DNA of 64,000 bases from positions 310,001 through 374,000 of the forward strand of contig NZ_BJML01000002.1 in assembly GCF_006539145.1 (NCBI RefSeq). The letters run 5' to 3'. Positions 45,661-54,663 of this stretch are shown one piece after another. The first letter of the stretch is position 1. Every line of letters starts with the position of its first letter. The translations under genes and the position numbers were made by a program. The DNA comes from Microbacterium testaceum (GTDB lineage Bacteria > Actinomycetota > Actinomycetes > Actinomycetales > Microbacteriaceae). The notes under the pieces were generated by a model. The model saw only the letters and a list, made by a program, of their open reading frames with translations. It did not search any database and was not told the DNA's origin.

Positions 45661-46893
45661 TCAGGCCGTGACCGACAGCGTCTGCCGAGCGATCTCGAGC
45701 TCTTCGTCGGTGGGGACGACCAGCACCTCGACACGCGACGACTCGGCGGAGATGCGCCGGATGCCGCGCTCGCGCGAGGCGTTGCGATCGGGATCGATCT
45801 CGACGCCCGCGAAGCCGAGGGTCGCCATGGCCTCCTCGCGGACGCGGATCGAATTCTCCCCCACCCCCGCGGTGAACGAGATGACGTCGACACCGTCGAG
45901 CTGCGCCAGATAGGCACCCGCGTAGGCGCGCAGACGGTGGATGTAGACGTCGAAGGCCAGCTGAGCGGCCGGGTCGCCGGCATCCCTCCGCTCCCCGATG
46001 TCGCGCATGTCGGACACCCCGGCCAGGCCCAGCAGACCCGAGCGCTTGTTGAGCAGCGTGTCGAGGTCGGCGATGGACAGGTCGGCACGGCGGGCGAGCT
46101 GCAGCAGTACCGCGGGGTCGAGGTCACCCGAGCGCGTGCCCATGACCAGCCCCTCGAGAGGCGTGAGTCCCATCGACGTGTCGATCGAGCGCCCCCCTTC
46201 GATCGCGGCGGCCGAGGCGCCGTTGCCGAGGTGGAAGACGATCTGCTTGAGCTCGCCGAGCGGGCGGCCGACGAAGGCGGCCGCGGCCTCGCTGACGAAC
46301 TTGTGGCTCGTGCCGTGGAAGCCGTAACGACGGATGCGGTGGGCCTCGGCGATCTCGCGGTCGATCGCGTAGGTGTACGCCTCGGGAGCGAGGGACTGAT
46401 GGAACGCGGTATCGAAGACGGCGACGTGCGGGACGCCGGGGAAGGCCTTCTTGGCCGCGACGATACCGGCGAGGTTCGCCGGGTTGTGCAGGGGAGCCAG
46501 CACCGAGAGCTCGTCGATGTTGATCTCGACGAGAGGCGTCACGACGGTGGGGGCGAAGAAGCGCGCTCCGCCGTGCACGACGCGATGGCCGACGGCCACG
46601 GGCGGGTACTCGTCGAGAGAGGGTCCGTGCGCGGCGAAGGCGTCGAGCATGACGGCGAACCCGGCCGTGTGGTCGGGGATCTCCCGCTCGATGGTGGTGG
46701 TGACGTCGGTCACCGTGGGGGCGGGCTCGCCCTCGACGCCGAACGACGCTGCCCTCACCGTGTGTTTCGCGACGCCAACGCCGTCACCGATGCGCTCGAC
46801 TAGGCCCGAGGCGAGGACCTCTTCGCGGCCCATGTCGAGCAACTGGTACTTGAACGACGACGAACCGCTGTTGACGACGAGGACGACGCTCAC
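45661..46893 (-). CDS. ackA: Acetate kinase
   Basis: The 410-residue enzyme interconverts acetyl phosphate plus ADP with acetate plus ATP. Signatures are VVNSGSSSFKYQLLD at the N-terminus, the catalytic Arg/Asp region VGHRVVHGG and FDTAFHQ, the second signature YGFHGTSHKFVS, HLGNGAS (ATP binding) and FTAGVGENS. Its ATG overlaps the pta stop by 4 bases, giving a coupled pta-ackA unit transcribed leftwards. It converges on nagR with an 11-bp gap. Confidence 0.96.
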   Translation of the reverse strand: MSVVLVVNSGSSSFKYQLLDMGREEVLASGLVERIGDGVGVAKHTVRAASFGVEGEPAPTVTDVTTTIEREIPDHTAGFAVMLDAFAAHGPSLDEYPPVAVGHRVVHGGARFFAPTVVTPLVEINIDELSVLAPLHNPANLAGIVAAKKAFPGVPHVAVFDTAFHQSLAPEAYTYAIDREIAEAHRIRRYGFHGTSHKFVSEAAAAFVGRPLGELKQIVFHLGNGASAAAIEGGRSIDTSMGLTPLEGLVMGTRSGDLDPAVLLQLARRADLSIADLDTLLNKRSGLLGLAGVSDMRDIGERRDAGDPAAQLAFDVYIHRLRAYAGAYLAQLDGVDVISFTAGVGENSIRVREEAMATLGFAGVEIDPDRNASRERGIRRISAESSRVEVLVVPTDEELEIARQTLSVTA

Positions 46894-49034
46894 GAGGTGC
46901 CCCCCTGGGCCTGGATCGCGGTGATGGCGATGGTGTTGACGATGTCGTCGACGAGAGCGCCGCGCGACAGGTCGTTGATCGGTTTGTTGAGCCCCTGCAG
47001 CACGGGGCCGATCGCGACGGCACCGGCCGAGCGCTGCACGGCCTTGTACGTGTTGTTGCCGGTGTTCAGGTCGGGGAAGACGAACACCGTCGCGCGTCCC
47101 GCGACCTCGGAGTCGGGCATCTTGGCCCGCGCCACGGCCGCGTCGGCGGCGGCGTCGTACTGGATGGGTCCCTCCACCAGCAGCTCAGGCGCCCGCTCGC
47201 GCACGAGGGCGGTCGCGGTGCGCACCTTCTCGACGTCGGCGCCCGTACCGGACTCCCCCGTCGAATACGACAGCATCGCCACACGCGGCGCGATGCCGAA
47301 CTGCTCGGCGGTCGCGGCCGACGACACAGCGATGTCGGCGAGCTGCTCGCTGGTGGGGTCGGGGATGACGGCGCAGTCGCCGTAGACGAGGACGCGGTCG
47401 GCGAGAGCCATGAGGAACACGCTCGAGACGACCGAGACGCCGGGGGCGGTCTTGATGATCTCGAACGCGGGACGGATGGTGTGGGCCGTGGTGTGCGCGG
47501 CACCCGAGACCATCCCGTCGGCCAGCCCCAGGTGCACCATGAGCGTGCCGAAGTACGACACGTCGGTCACGGTGTCGGCGGCCTGCGCGTAGGTGACGCC
47601 CTTGTGGGCACGGAGCCGGGCGTACTCGGTGGCGAACTTGTCGACGTGCACGGCGTCGAAGGGGCTCAGCACCTCGGCGTCGCGGATGTCGATGCCGAGC
47701 TCGATCGCACGCCCGCGCACCTCGATCGGCTCGCCGAGGATCGTGAGATCGGCGATGCCGCGCGAGAGCACGGTGGCGGCGGCGCGCAGCACGCGGTCGT
47801 CGCTGCCCTCGGGCAGCACGATACGGCGACGGTCACTGCGGGCGCGGTCGACGAGGCCGTACTCGAACATGAGCGGGGTGACCACGCTCGGGCGCGCGAC
47901 ACCCAGCTCGCGCGTGAGCAGCTCGGTGTCGATGTGGCGCTCGAACATCGCCAGCGCCGTGTCGTAGCGGTGCTGCGAGTCGGCGGCGAGGCGGCCCCGG
48001 GTGTTCATGATGCGCACGGCCGTGTCATAGGTGCCGAGGTCGGTCGCGATGATCGGCAGGGGCGAGCCGAGCCCGTCGATCAGGCGCACGATCGCATCGG
48101 GCAGTTCGAACCCGCCGTTGAGCACGATGCCCGCGAGCGAGGGGAAGGTTCCCGAGGCGTTGGCGAGGAGGGCGGCGAGAAGCACCTCGCTGCGGTCGGC
48201 CGGGATGACCACGACCGCCGACTCCTTGAGACGCGGAAGCACGTTGACCATCGACATACCGGCCACGACGACGTCGAGGACCTCGCGCGTGAGCAGCGCC
48301 GGGTCGCCCTTGATCAGCTCTCCCTCGACCGAACGGAGCACGCCGCGCACCGAGGGCGCGATGAGGAAACGGTCTTCGGGCAGGGCCCAGACGGGAACGC
48401 TCCGGTGCTCGGCGGGGGCACCCACGGGAACGGTGTCGACCACCTGGCGGACGGATGCCACGATCTCGTCGAGGTGGTCGGGATCGGCGCGGTTCGCGAT
48501 CACCGCGAAGAGCGCTGCGCGCTCGTGCTGGAGCTCGGCCACCGCGAGCGAGGCGATCTGGCCGACCTCTTGCGGGGTGCGGGCGACCGACATGCCGAGC
48601 GTCTCACTGTGGCCCTGCTGGGCGCGGCCTCCGAGCACGAGGAGCACGGGGGCACCGAGGTTGGCGGCGATCCGGGCGTTGTACGCCAGCTCGGCGGGGC
48701 TTCCGACGTCGGTGTAGTCGCTGCCGATGATGACGACGGCGTCGCACTGCGCCTCGACGGCCTTGTAGCGCTCGACGATCCGCGCCAGGGCGGCATCGGC
48801 GTCGTCGCGGACGTCGTCGTAGGTGACGCCGACGCAGTCGTCGTAGTCGAGGTCGACGCTGTCGTGGTCGAGCAGCATCTCGAGCACATAGTCGCGTTCC
48901 GCGGTGGAGCGCGCGATGGGGCGGAACACGCCGACGCGCGGAGTGACACGACTGAGCGCGTCGAGGACGCCCAGGGCCACCGAGGACTTGCCCGAATGAC
49001 CTTCGGCCGACGTGATGTAGATGCTCTGCGTCAC
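46890..49034 (-). CDS. pta: Phosphate acetyltransferase, long form
   Basis: The 714-residue enzyme transfers acetyl groups between CoA and phosphate. The N-terminal P-loop-like domain (about 1-230: SAEGHSGKSSVALGVLDAL) and a DRTGG-type domain (about 230-350) regulate the C-terminal PTA/PTB catalytic domain (about 390-705: RIVLPEGSDDRVLRAAATV, GMVSGAAHTTAHTIRPAF, SYSTGESGTGADVEKV, VFPDLNTGNNTYKAVQRS). Length fits the E. coli-type long Pta. The gene is the first of the pta-ackA operon. Confidence 0.95.
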   Translation of the reverse strand: MTQSIYITSAEGHSGKSSVALGVLDALSRVTPRVGVFRPIARSTAERDYVLEMLLDHDSVDLDYDDCVGVTYDDVRDDADAALARIVERYKAVEAQCDAVVIIGSDYTDVGSPAELAYNARIAANLGAPVLLVLGGRAQQGHSETLGMSVARTPQEVGQIASLAVAELQHERAALFAVIANRADPDHLDEIVASVRQVVDTVPVGAPAEHRSVPVWALPEDRFLIAPSVRGVLRSVEGELIKGDPALLTREVLDVVVAGMSMVNVLPRLKESAVVVIPADRSEVLLAALLANASGTFPSLAGIVLNGGFELPDAIVRLIDGLGSPLPIIATDLGTYDTAVRIMNTRGRLAADSQHRYDTALAMFERHIDTELLTRELGVARPSVVTPLMFEYGLVDRARSDRRRIVLPEGSDDRVLRAAATVLSRGIADLTILGEPIEVRGRAIELGIDIRDAEVLSPFDAVHVDKFATEYARLRAHKGVTYAQAADTVTDVSYFGTLMVHLGLADGMVSGAAHTTAHTIRPAFEIIKTAPGVSVVSSVFLMALADRVLVYGDCAVIPDPTSEQLADIAVSSAATAEQFGIAPRVAMLSYSTGESGTGADVEKVRTATALVRERAPELLVEGPIQYDAAADAAVARAKMPDSEVAGRATVFVFPDLNTGNNTYKAVQRSAGAVAIGPVLQGLNKPINDLSRGALVDDIVNTIAITAIQAQGGTS

Positions 49035-49092
49035 GCGTCCAGCCTATTGCGGGCCTCCGACACCGTTCCGGGGTTGCTTCGGCGTCGAGTGA

Positions 49093-49851
49093 TCAGGTCG
49101 ACGCGGGGATCAGGCGTGCTCCCGCCGCCCCCAGGTCCCGTGCGAGCACGGTCTCGGGCCCGAGGTCGGCGATGATCCCGGTCACCCCGTCGAGCGGCAG
49201 GATGCCGAAGCGCGAGGCCGCGCCGAGCTTCTCCTCGCTCGCGAGGGCGAACGTCTCGGCCGCGCGGGCGGCGAGCGCTCTCTTCATCGCCGCCTCCTCG
49301 GCATCCCCCGTCGAAAGGCCCGTTTCGGGATGCACGCCCGTCACCCCCAGGAAGAAGAGGTCGGCGCGGAGGTTCTGCGCCGCCTCCATCGCCGCGGCCC
49401 CGCATGCCACGGCGGAGTGCTTGAAGATGCGCCCGCCCAGGACGATGACCTCCGCGTCGTGGTGCAGCAGCGCGGCGGCAATCGTCGGAGAGTGCGTGAT
49501 GACGGTCCCGGAGAACGACCGCGGGAGCGCGTCGACCATCGCGAGAGTCGTGGTGCCGCCGTCCAGCAGCACGGTGGCGCCCGGCTCGATCAGGCCCACC
49601 GCCATCGCGGCGACTCGCGCCTTGCTCAAGCGAGCGACCTCGACGCGCGCGGAGTAGTCGACGACGGCCGGCGATGCCGGAAGGGCGCCGCCGTAGACGC
49701 GGACCGCGAGGCCCGCGGCATCCAGTTCTCGAAGATCTCGGCGGATGCTGTCCTCGGAGAGTCCCAACTCGACGGCGATGTCTTTCACCACGAGACGCCC
49801 GTCGCGGCGCAGCCGGTCGAGCAGGGCGTCTTTACGGGCGGCGGCGAGCAT
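49093..49851 (-). CDS. DeoR-family transcriptional regulator
   Basis: The 252-residue protein has an N-terminal DeoR helix-turn-helix (about 5-58: RKDALLDRLRRDGRLVVKDIAVELGLSEDSIRRDLRELDAAGL) and a C-terminal sugar-phosphate-isomerase-like sensor domain (about 75-235) with LLDGGTTTLAMVDAL, AALLHHDAEVIVLGG and FLGVTGVHPETGLS. DeoR regulators usually respond to a phosphorylated sugar or nucleoside metabolite. It is divergent from the Nudix gene and separated by only 41 bp, so it may control that gene and itself. The ligand is unknown. Confidence 0.88.
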   Translation of the reverse strand: MLAAARKDALLDRLRRDGRLVVKDIAVELGLSEDSIRRDLRELDAAGLAVRVYGGALPASPAVVDYSARVEVARLSKARVAAMAVGLIEPGATVLLDGGTTTLAMVDALPRSFSGTVITHSPTIAAALLHHDAEVIVLGGRIFKHSAVACGAAAMEAAQNLRADLFFLGVTGVHPETGLSTGDAEEAAMKRALAARAAETFALASEEKLGAASRFGILPLDGVTGIIADLGPETVLARDLGAAGARLIPAST

Positions 49852-49892
49852 GGTTCACATTGTTGCATGTTTCTGCATTATCGTTCCGAATC
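49852..49892. promoter_or_regulatory. AT-rich divergent promoter region with TGCAT direct repeats
   Basis: The 41-bp spacer between the DeoR and Nudix genes is unusually AT-rich for this genome. It contains two TTGCATG/CTGCATT copies about one helical turn apart (49862-49879). Direct repeats of this kind are plausible DeoR targets. Confidence 0.35.
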
Positions 49893-50561
49893 ATGAACGA
49901 TGCACGCCCCGGCACCACCGTGCCCGATCACCGCGGCCGCACCGGCCTGCACCTCACCGGTCGCGACCTCGACCGCAACCCGCGAGTAGAGGTCACCGAT
50001 GTCGATCTCCTCGCGGCCGGCTGGCACGTGCTGCGGGCGACGACGTTCCGCTACCGCGGCGACGACGACGAGTGGACGACGCTCACGCGCGAGACCTACG
50101 ACCGCGGCAACGGCGCGACGATCCTGCTCTACGACGCTGCACGGCGGACCGTGCTGTTGACCCGGCAGTTCCGCTACCCGGTCTACGTCAACGACCACCC
50201 CGACGGCATGCTGATCGAGACCGCCGCGGGACTGCTCGACGACGACGATCCCGTCACCGCGATCCGACGCGAGGCCGAAGAGGAGACCGGCGTGCGGGTC
50301 GCCGAGGTGGAGCACGTCTTCGACGCGTTCATGAGCCCGGGCTCGGTGACCGAGAGGCTGCACTTCTTCGCCGCGGCGTACGACGGGGCCGGGCGGGAGG
50401 GCGACCGCGGTGGTCTCGCCGAAGAGGATGAAGAGATCGAGATCCTCGAGTACGACATCGACGTCGCGCTCTCGAAGATCCGCGACGGATCGATCCAGGA
50501 TGCCAAGACCATCATGCTGCTGCAGTGGGCGGTGCTCGACGGACCCTTCGCCCGCCGGTGA
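49893..50561 (+). CDS. nudK: Nudix hydrolase, NudK-like
   Basis: The 222-residue enzyme resembles E. coli NudK, which hydrolyses GDP-mannose and related nucleotide sugars. Features are the strand VLLTRQFRYPVYVNDHPDG, the sequence MLIETAAGLLDDDDP, and the Nudix helix IRREAEEETGVRV. As in NudK the spacing before the helix is one residue shorter than the canonical box, and the usual Glu at that point is Asp. FDAFMSPGSVTERLHFFAA and a C-terminal QDAKTIMLLQW also match. Activity on ADP-ribose is an alternative. No partner gene is evident. Confidence 0.82.
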   Translation: MNDARPGTTVPDHRGRTGLHLTGRDLDRNPRVEVTDVDLLAAGWHVLRATTFRYRGDDDEWTTLTRETYDRGNGATILLYDAARRTVLLTRQFRYPVYVNDHPDGMLIETAAGLLDDDDPVTAIRREAEEETGVRVAEVEHVFDAFMSPGSVTERLHFFAAAYDGAGREGDRGGLAEEDEEIEILEYDIDVALSKIRDGSIQDAKTIMLLQWAVLDGPFARR

Positions 50562-50585
50562 CCTGCCGGCGGCCTCGTCAGGGCA

Positions 50586-50682
50586 AAGAAAAGACCCTCC
50601 GCGCACCCGATAGAGCCTGGTTACCCTTGCTACGTTTCCGTCCTGGGGGAGTTGGCCGGGATACCGCCACGCGGAGAGCCGT
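50586..50682 (-). ncRNA. ffs: Signal recognition particle RNA, small bacterial type (4.5S)
   Basis: On the minus strand between nudK and the IclR gene, a CTCTCCGCG segment (near 50679-50671) pairs with CGCGGAGGG (near 50603-50595) to close one long hairpin. Its tip carries the SRP helix 8 signature: CCAGGAC, the tetraloop GGAA, ACGTAGCAAGGG, with the AGG and AGCA sides of the symmetric loop that binds Ffh. A U-rich CTTTTCTTTG follows at the 3' end as terminator, and a TAGGCT -10-like box lies upstream. The RNA is about 90 nt. Ends are approximate. No protein gene overlaps it. Confidence 0.85.
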
Positions 50683-50703
50683 GTACAGCCTACCCGATGC
50701 GCG

Positions 50704-51402
50704 TCACACCATCAGCGGGGCGAGGGCGTCGGCCGCCGGGCGGAGGACCGACAGGACATCGTCGGGATCGTCCACCCGGTGCCTCGGCCCGGAGAACGCC
50801 ACGGCACCCGCCGCGAGACCGCTCGCGTCGACGATCGGCACCGCGAGACAGCCGGACGCCGCGATCACCTCTCCGCTCTGGCGTGTCGCACCCCACCGCG
50901 CGAAGTCGTCCCGAGCCCGATCGAGTTCCGGCGTCCCCCGCTCGCCCTGAGACACCAGCATGAGCCGGCCGAGCGCGGAGCGGGCGGGTTCGCGCGCGAG
51001 ACGCGCCTCGTCGGACAGGGGGAAGTCGGGATCGGCATCGACCACGGCGATCCGCCCGTCGACGAAGAGCGCCACGTGCACTCCCCCGCGCACGCTCCGA
51101 CGCGCCTCGGCGAGCACCGCTCGGGCAGCCGACGACAGGCGTGCCGGCGGAGCGATCACCGCGGCCAGCTGCGCGACCTTCGCGCCCAGGGCGAACCCCG
51201 CCAGGTCCGGCGTACGGACGAGGTATTCGTCCTCGACGAGGAGGTTGACGAGACGGTACGTCGTCGCGCGCGGCAGGCCGAGCTCGGCCGACAGACGCTG
51301 GGCGCTCACCCCGGCACCGAGCTGAGCCACGGCCTCGAGGACCGCGAGTGCGGAGTGCACGGCGCCGGGCTGTCGCGCTCCGAGCGCCGGCTGCTCACGC
51401 AT
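50704..51402 (-). CDS. IclR-family transcriptional regulator
   Basis: The 232-residue protein has the IclR winged helix (about 12-75: VHSALAVLEAVAQLGAGVSAQRLSAELGLPRATTYRLVNLLVEDEYLVR) and the GAF-like effector domain (about 85-230: GGVHVALFVDGRIAVVD, SALGRLMLVSQ, SGEVIAASGCLAVPIVDASGLAAGAVAFSGP). The ATG overlaps the upstream APC permease stop by 8 bases. It probably controls the amine permeases and oxidase around it, in response to an amine or its oxidation product. Confidence 0.88.
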   Translation of the reverse strand: MREQPALGARQPGAVHSALAVLEAVAQLGAGVSAQRLSAELGLPRATTYRLVNLLVEDEYLVRTPDLAGFALGAKVAQLAAVIAPPARLSSAARAVLAEARRSVRGGVHVALFVDGRIAVVDADPDFPLSDEARLAREPARSALGRLMLVSQGERGTPELDRARDDFARWGATRQSGEVIAASGCLAVPIVDASGLAAGAVAFSGPRHRVDDPDDVLSVLRPAADALAPLMV

Positions 51403-52894
51403 CGCCGGGATGCCGCGTCGACACCACTCCCCCGAGCACCTGCGCCGCGACCGGCTCGTCGTACACCCCCAGCGCCCTCGGCCCGTGGCGCCGGCGGAGG
51501 ACGGCGATGACCGCGGTGGACACGACGGCGAGCACCCCGACGACCGCGACGACCGCTCCTCCCTCGACCGCGTCGTCGACGAAGAACAACACGAGGGCCG
51601 CAGCGAGGGCCAGCGCCGAGACCCCGGCGACCACCGTGACGCCGATCGTGGATTCCCCGATGCGGCGGAGGAAGACGGGCGCGGCCACGCAGACGAGGAT
51701 GTAGGCGACGATGTATCCCGCAGCGCCCACCCCGATGGTGACGTGCATCGCGTCGCGGGTGTCGATCCCCGCGACGATGACGAGCACCGGCACGGCCATG
51801 ATGATCGGCAGCGCCCATCCGACGGCCGCGGCGGGGGTGCCGAAGCGCCGATGCGCCCGACCGACCGCGGTCGGAAGCACCCCGTCACGGCTCAGCGCGA
51901 ACAGCACCCGGACGAGCGCGGTGGTCGTGCCGATCGTGCAGGCGAGGAACGACGCCGCGATGCCGAGATCGGCGACGACCCCCCACCCGCCGAGGCCGTA
52001 TGCCTCGGCGAGCTCGTTGACCGGCGAAGCGCTCGTCGAGAGGTCGGACCCGAGGGCGTCGAACCCGGCCACCTGGGTCACCGCCGCCAGGGCGTAGAGC
52101 AGACCGGACAGCACGACGGTGCCGGTGATCGCGCGCGGGACGTTGCGCAGCGGCGACACCGACTCGACGCCGAGGGTGGCGGCGGACTCGAACCCGACGA
52201 ACGCCGTCAGGGCGATCACCGCCCCCGCCGCGAACGCGGTCGGATCGAGGTGCGCCACACCGACTCCCGCGACGGCGGCGAGGTCGATCGGCCCGATCTT
52301 CACCAGGAGCACGATCAGGAGGACCACGATCAGCGCGACCGACAGTGTCTCGACGACGAGTGCCGCGCGAGCGGAGATGCGGATGCCGCGGACGAGCACG
52401 AACGCGACGAGGACGCCCTGCCCCACGACGAACAGGGCGGTGACCAGCGCCCGATCGATCGACGGCCAGAGCCCCGCCGTGAGATAGGTGGCGTAGTACG
52501 CACCGCCGAGCAGCGCGAACATCGCGACAGCGCCGTACCCCGTGAGGATCGCGACGCCCGCCGCGAGACCCGCCCGCGTGCCGAGACCGCGAGCGGTGTA
52601 GGTGTACACGGCGCCTGTGGCGGCGAAGCGGCGGGCGAACTGCGAGACCGTCCGGGCCACCCCGAGGCTCAGGATCGCCGCGGCCACGATGGAGGCGACC
52701 GTCGCGTGAGGGGCGACCCCCGCCACCAGCAGGACGACCGTCGTCGCCGCCGCTGCCGGGGCGACCGCCGCGATGGACTGGGCGGCGAGGTCGATGATGC
52801 CGATCCGACGTCGCTCGAGCCCGTGCAGCGGCGAACGGTCGCCGAAACCGGCGACGGGGTCGGGGCGCTCGATGGCGCGGGCAAGTGCGTTCAC
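51395..52894 (-). CDS. APC-family amino acid/amine permease
   Basis: The GTG at 52894, preceded by GGAG, gives 499 residues with about 12 membrane spans. The N-terminal part has the APC pattern (GIIDLAAQSIAAVAPAAAATTVVLLVAGVAP, then FAATGAVYTYTARGLGTRAG). The span TAFVGFESAATLGVESVSPLRNVPRAITG contains the APC substrate-site Gly/Phe/Glu segment. The protein imports an amino acid or amine by proton or ion coupling. Coupling to the IclR regulator and position opposite a second permease and amine oxidase suggest an amine substrate. Confidence 0.85.
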   Translation of the reverse strand: MNALARAIERPDPVAGFGDRSPLHGLERRRIGIIDLAAQSIAAVAPAAAATTVVLLVAGVAPHATVASIVAAAILSLGVARTVSQFARRFAATGAVYTYTARGLGTRAGLAAGVAILTGYGAVAMFALLGGAYYATYLTAGLWPSIDRALVTALFVVGQGVLVAFVLVRGIRISARAALVVETLSVALIVVLLIVLLVKIGPIDLAAVAGVGVAHLDPTAFAAGAVIALTAFVGFESAATLGVESVSPLRNVPRAITGTVVLSGLLYALAAVTQVAGFDALGSDLSTSASPVNELAEAYGLGGWGVVADLGIAASFLACTIGTTTALVRVLFALSRDGVLPTAVGRAHRRFGTPAAAVGWALPIIMAVPVLVIVAGIDTRDAMHVTIGVGAAGYIVAYILVCVAAPVFLRRIGESTIGVTVVAGVSALALAAALVLFFVDDAVEGGAVVAVVGVLAVVSTAVIAVLRRRHGPRALGVYDEPVAAQVLGGVVSTRHPGDA

Positions 52895-52972
52895 AGGGTC
52901 TCCGATGGGTGCTGTCGACCGTACGCGCCGGGCGTTGCACCCCCGCGAACCGCGTGTTTCGTGCGCGTGACC

Positions 52973-53008
52973 CCGAGTGAGACACCCCTCGAGCGCCGTC
53001 TCACTCGG
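52973..53008. promoter_or_regulatory. Inverted repeat in the divergent permease promoter region
   Basis: Perfect 11-base arms, CCGAGTGAGAC (52973-52983) and GTCTCACTCGG (52998-53008), flank a 14-base spacer. The site is midway between the two divergent APC permease genes (213-bp gap). It is a good candidate operator for the IclR regulator of the locus. Confidence 0.55.
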
Positions 53009-53107
53009 CGAGGCCACACCTTCACGACGAGAACACGGCCCGGCAACGGCGCCGGAGGAACCTCGACTCACGACCGCGTACCCCACCCGAATCCCGGAGG
53101 AATCGAA

Positions 53108-54583
53108 ATGACCCAACTCGAGTCGAAGGGAGCGGCGACGTCGGCGAAGCGGACGTTGCGGGGCTCCCTCGGTGTGACGGCCATCGTCTTCATGGTGGTC
53201 GCCGCTGCGTCGCCGCTGACCGTCGTCGGCGGCGCGGGGCCTCTCGGCATCCTGATCGGCAACGGTGTCGGCTACCCGGCGCTGTACGCCGTCAGCGCGG
53301 TGATCCTGCTCCTGTTCGCCGTGGGTCTCTCGGCCATGACGCGGCACGTCCCCCGCCCGGGCGCCTTCTTCACCTACATCGGCTACGGGCTGGGACGCCC
53401 CTCCGGACTGGCAGCGGCGTGGACCGCGATCCTGACCTACACGACCATCCAGGTCGCGGTGTACGGCTACGTCGGGTACCTCCTCGAGATCACCGTCGTC
53501 TCGCTGGGCGGGCCGGATATTCCGTGGTGGCTGTACGCACTGGCCACCGTCGCGCTGGTCGGTGTGCTGGGCTACCGCCACATCGACCTCTCCAGCAAGG
53601 TGCTGGGCGTCCTGCTCATCGCGGAGGTGGCGATCGTGCTCGTCCTCGTCGGCGCGGTGGTCCTCGACGGGGGTCCCGAGGGACTGAGCCTCGCCCCCTT
53701 CGAGCCGGCGAACATCGCCAGCGGCTCGCCCGGGGTGGGCCTCATGTTCGCGATCGCCGCGTTCATCGGGTTCGAGGCCACCGCGATCTTCCGGGACGAG
53801 GCGCGCGACCCCGACCGCACGATCCCGCGGGCGACGTACGGTGCCGTCATCGGCATCGGCGTCTTCTACACGCTGTCGACGTGGGGGCTCGTGATGGCCT
53901 GGGGTCCGAGCGGCGTGCTCGCCGCCGCCGCCGAGAACCCCGCGACGCTGATGCTCCGTACCGTCGCGATCTACCTCGGCGCGGTCGGCGAGGTCATCGT
54001 CAACGTCCTCCTGCTGACGTCGATGTTCGCGTGCGTGCTGTCGTTCCACAACGTGCTGACGCGCTACCAGCACACAATGTCGAGCGCCGGCGTGCTCCCC
54101 GAGTCGGTGTCAGGCGTGCACGCGCGGCACCTCTCCCCGCACGTGTCGTCGATCGTGCAGACCGCGACCGCCGGTGTCCTCCTCGCGGCCTTCGCCCTGC
54201 TCGGACTCGATCCGCTCCTGCAGGTCTTCACCTGGCTCTCGGGCGTCGCCACCGTCGCCATCGTCGTCTTGATGGCGGTGACCTCCGTCGCGGTGATCGT
54301 GTACTTCACCCGGAACCGCCAGGACCGGCGCCCGTGGAACACGGTGATCGCGCCGGCGCTGGGTTTCGTCGGTCTCGCGGTCTCGGCCGTGGTGATCGTC
54401 GCCTACTTCCCCGTGATGGTCGGAGACGTCGACGCCGACGGGGCGCCCACGTTCGGTGTCGTGACGTGGGCCTTGCTCGCGCTCGTGATCATCGTGCCCG
54501 CTTTCGGTTACCTGCAGGCGGCCTGGATCCGCCGCCGCCGCCCCGCCGCCTACGCCAAGCTCACCGACGCCATCGCCGGTTGA
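53108..54583 (+). CDS. APC-family amino acid/amine permease
   Basis: The 491-residue protein starts at an ATG with GGAGG 8 bases upstream and has about 12 spans. APC features include LGVTAIVFMVVAAASPLTVVGGAGPLGI, RPGAFFTYIGYGLGRPSGLAAAW, and the substrate-site span FIGFEATAIFRDEARDPDRTIPRATYG. The C-terminal tail is cytosolic and Arg-rich. It is followed 80 bp later by the copper amine oxidase, so it probably imports the amine that enzyme oxidises. It is only distantly related to the divergent permease. Confidence 0.86.
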   Translation: MTQLESKGAATSAKRTLRGSLGVTAIVFMVVAAASPLTVVGGAGPLGILIGNGVGYPALYAVSAVILLLFAVGLSAMTRHVPRPGAFFTYIGYGLGRPSGLAAAWTAILTYTTIQVAVYGYVGYLLEITVVSLGGPDIPWWLYALATVALVGVLGYRHIDLSSKVLGVLLIAEVAIVLVLVGAVVLDGGPEGLSLAPFEPANIASGSPGVGLMFAIAAFIGFEATAIFRDEARDPDRTIPRATYGAVIGIGVFYTLSTWGLVMAWGPSGVLAAAAENPATLMLRTVAIYLGAVGEVIVNVLLLTSMFACVLSFHNVLTRYQHTMSSAGVLPESVSGVHARHLSPHVSSIVQTATAGVLLAAFALLGLDPLLQVFTWLSGVATVAIVVLMAVTSVAVIVYFTRNRQDRRPWNTVIAPALGFVGLAVSAVVIVAYFPVMVGDVDADGAPTFGVVTWALLALVIIVPAFGYLQAAWIRRRRPAAYAKLTDAIAG

Positions 54584-54663
54584 CCCCGGGTGCCGCGGCC
54601 TCACCGCCGCGGCATCCGTTCCCGCCCGTCCGTTCCACCCCCGTTGCACCCGAGAGAGACATC

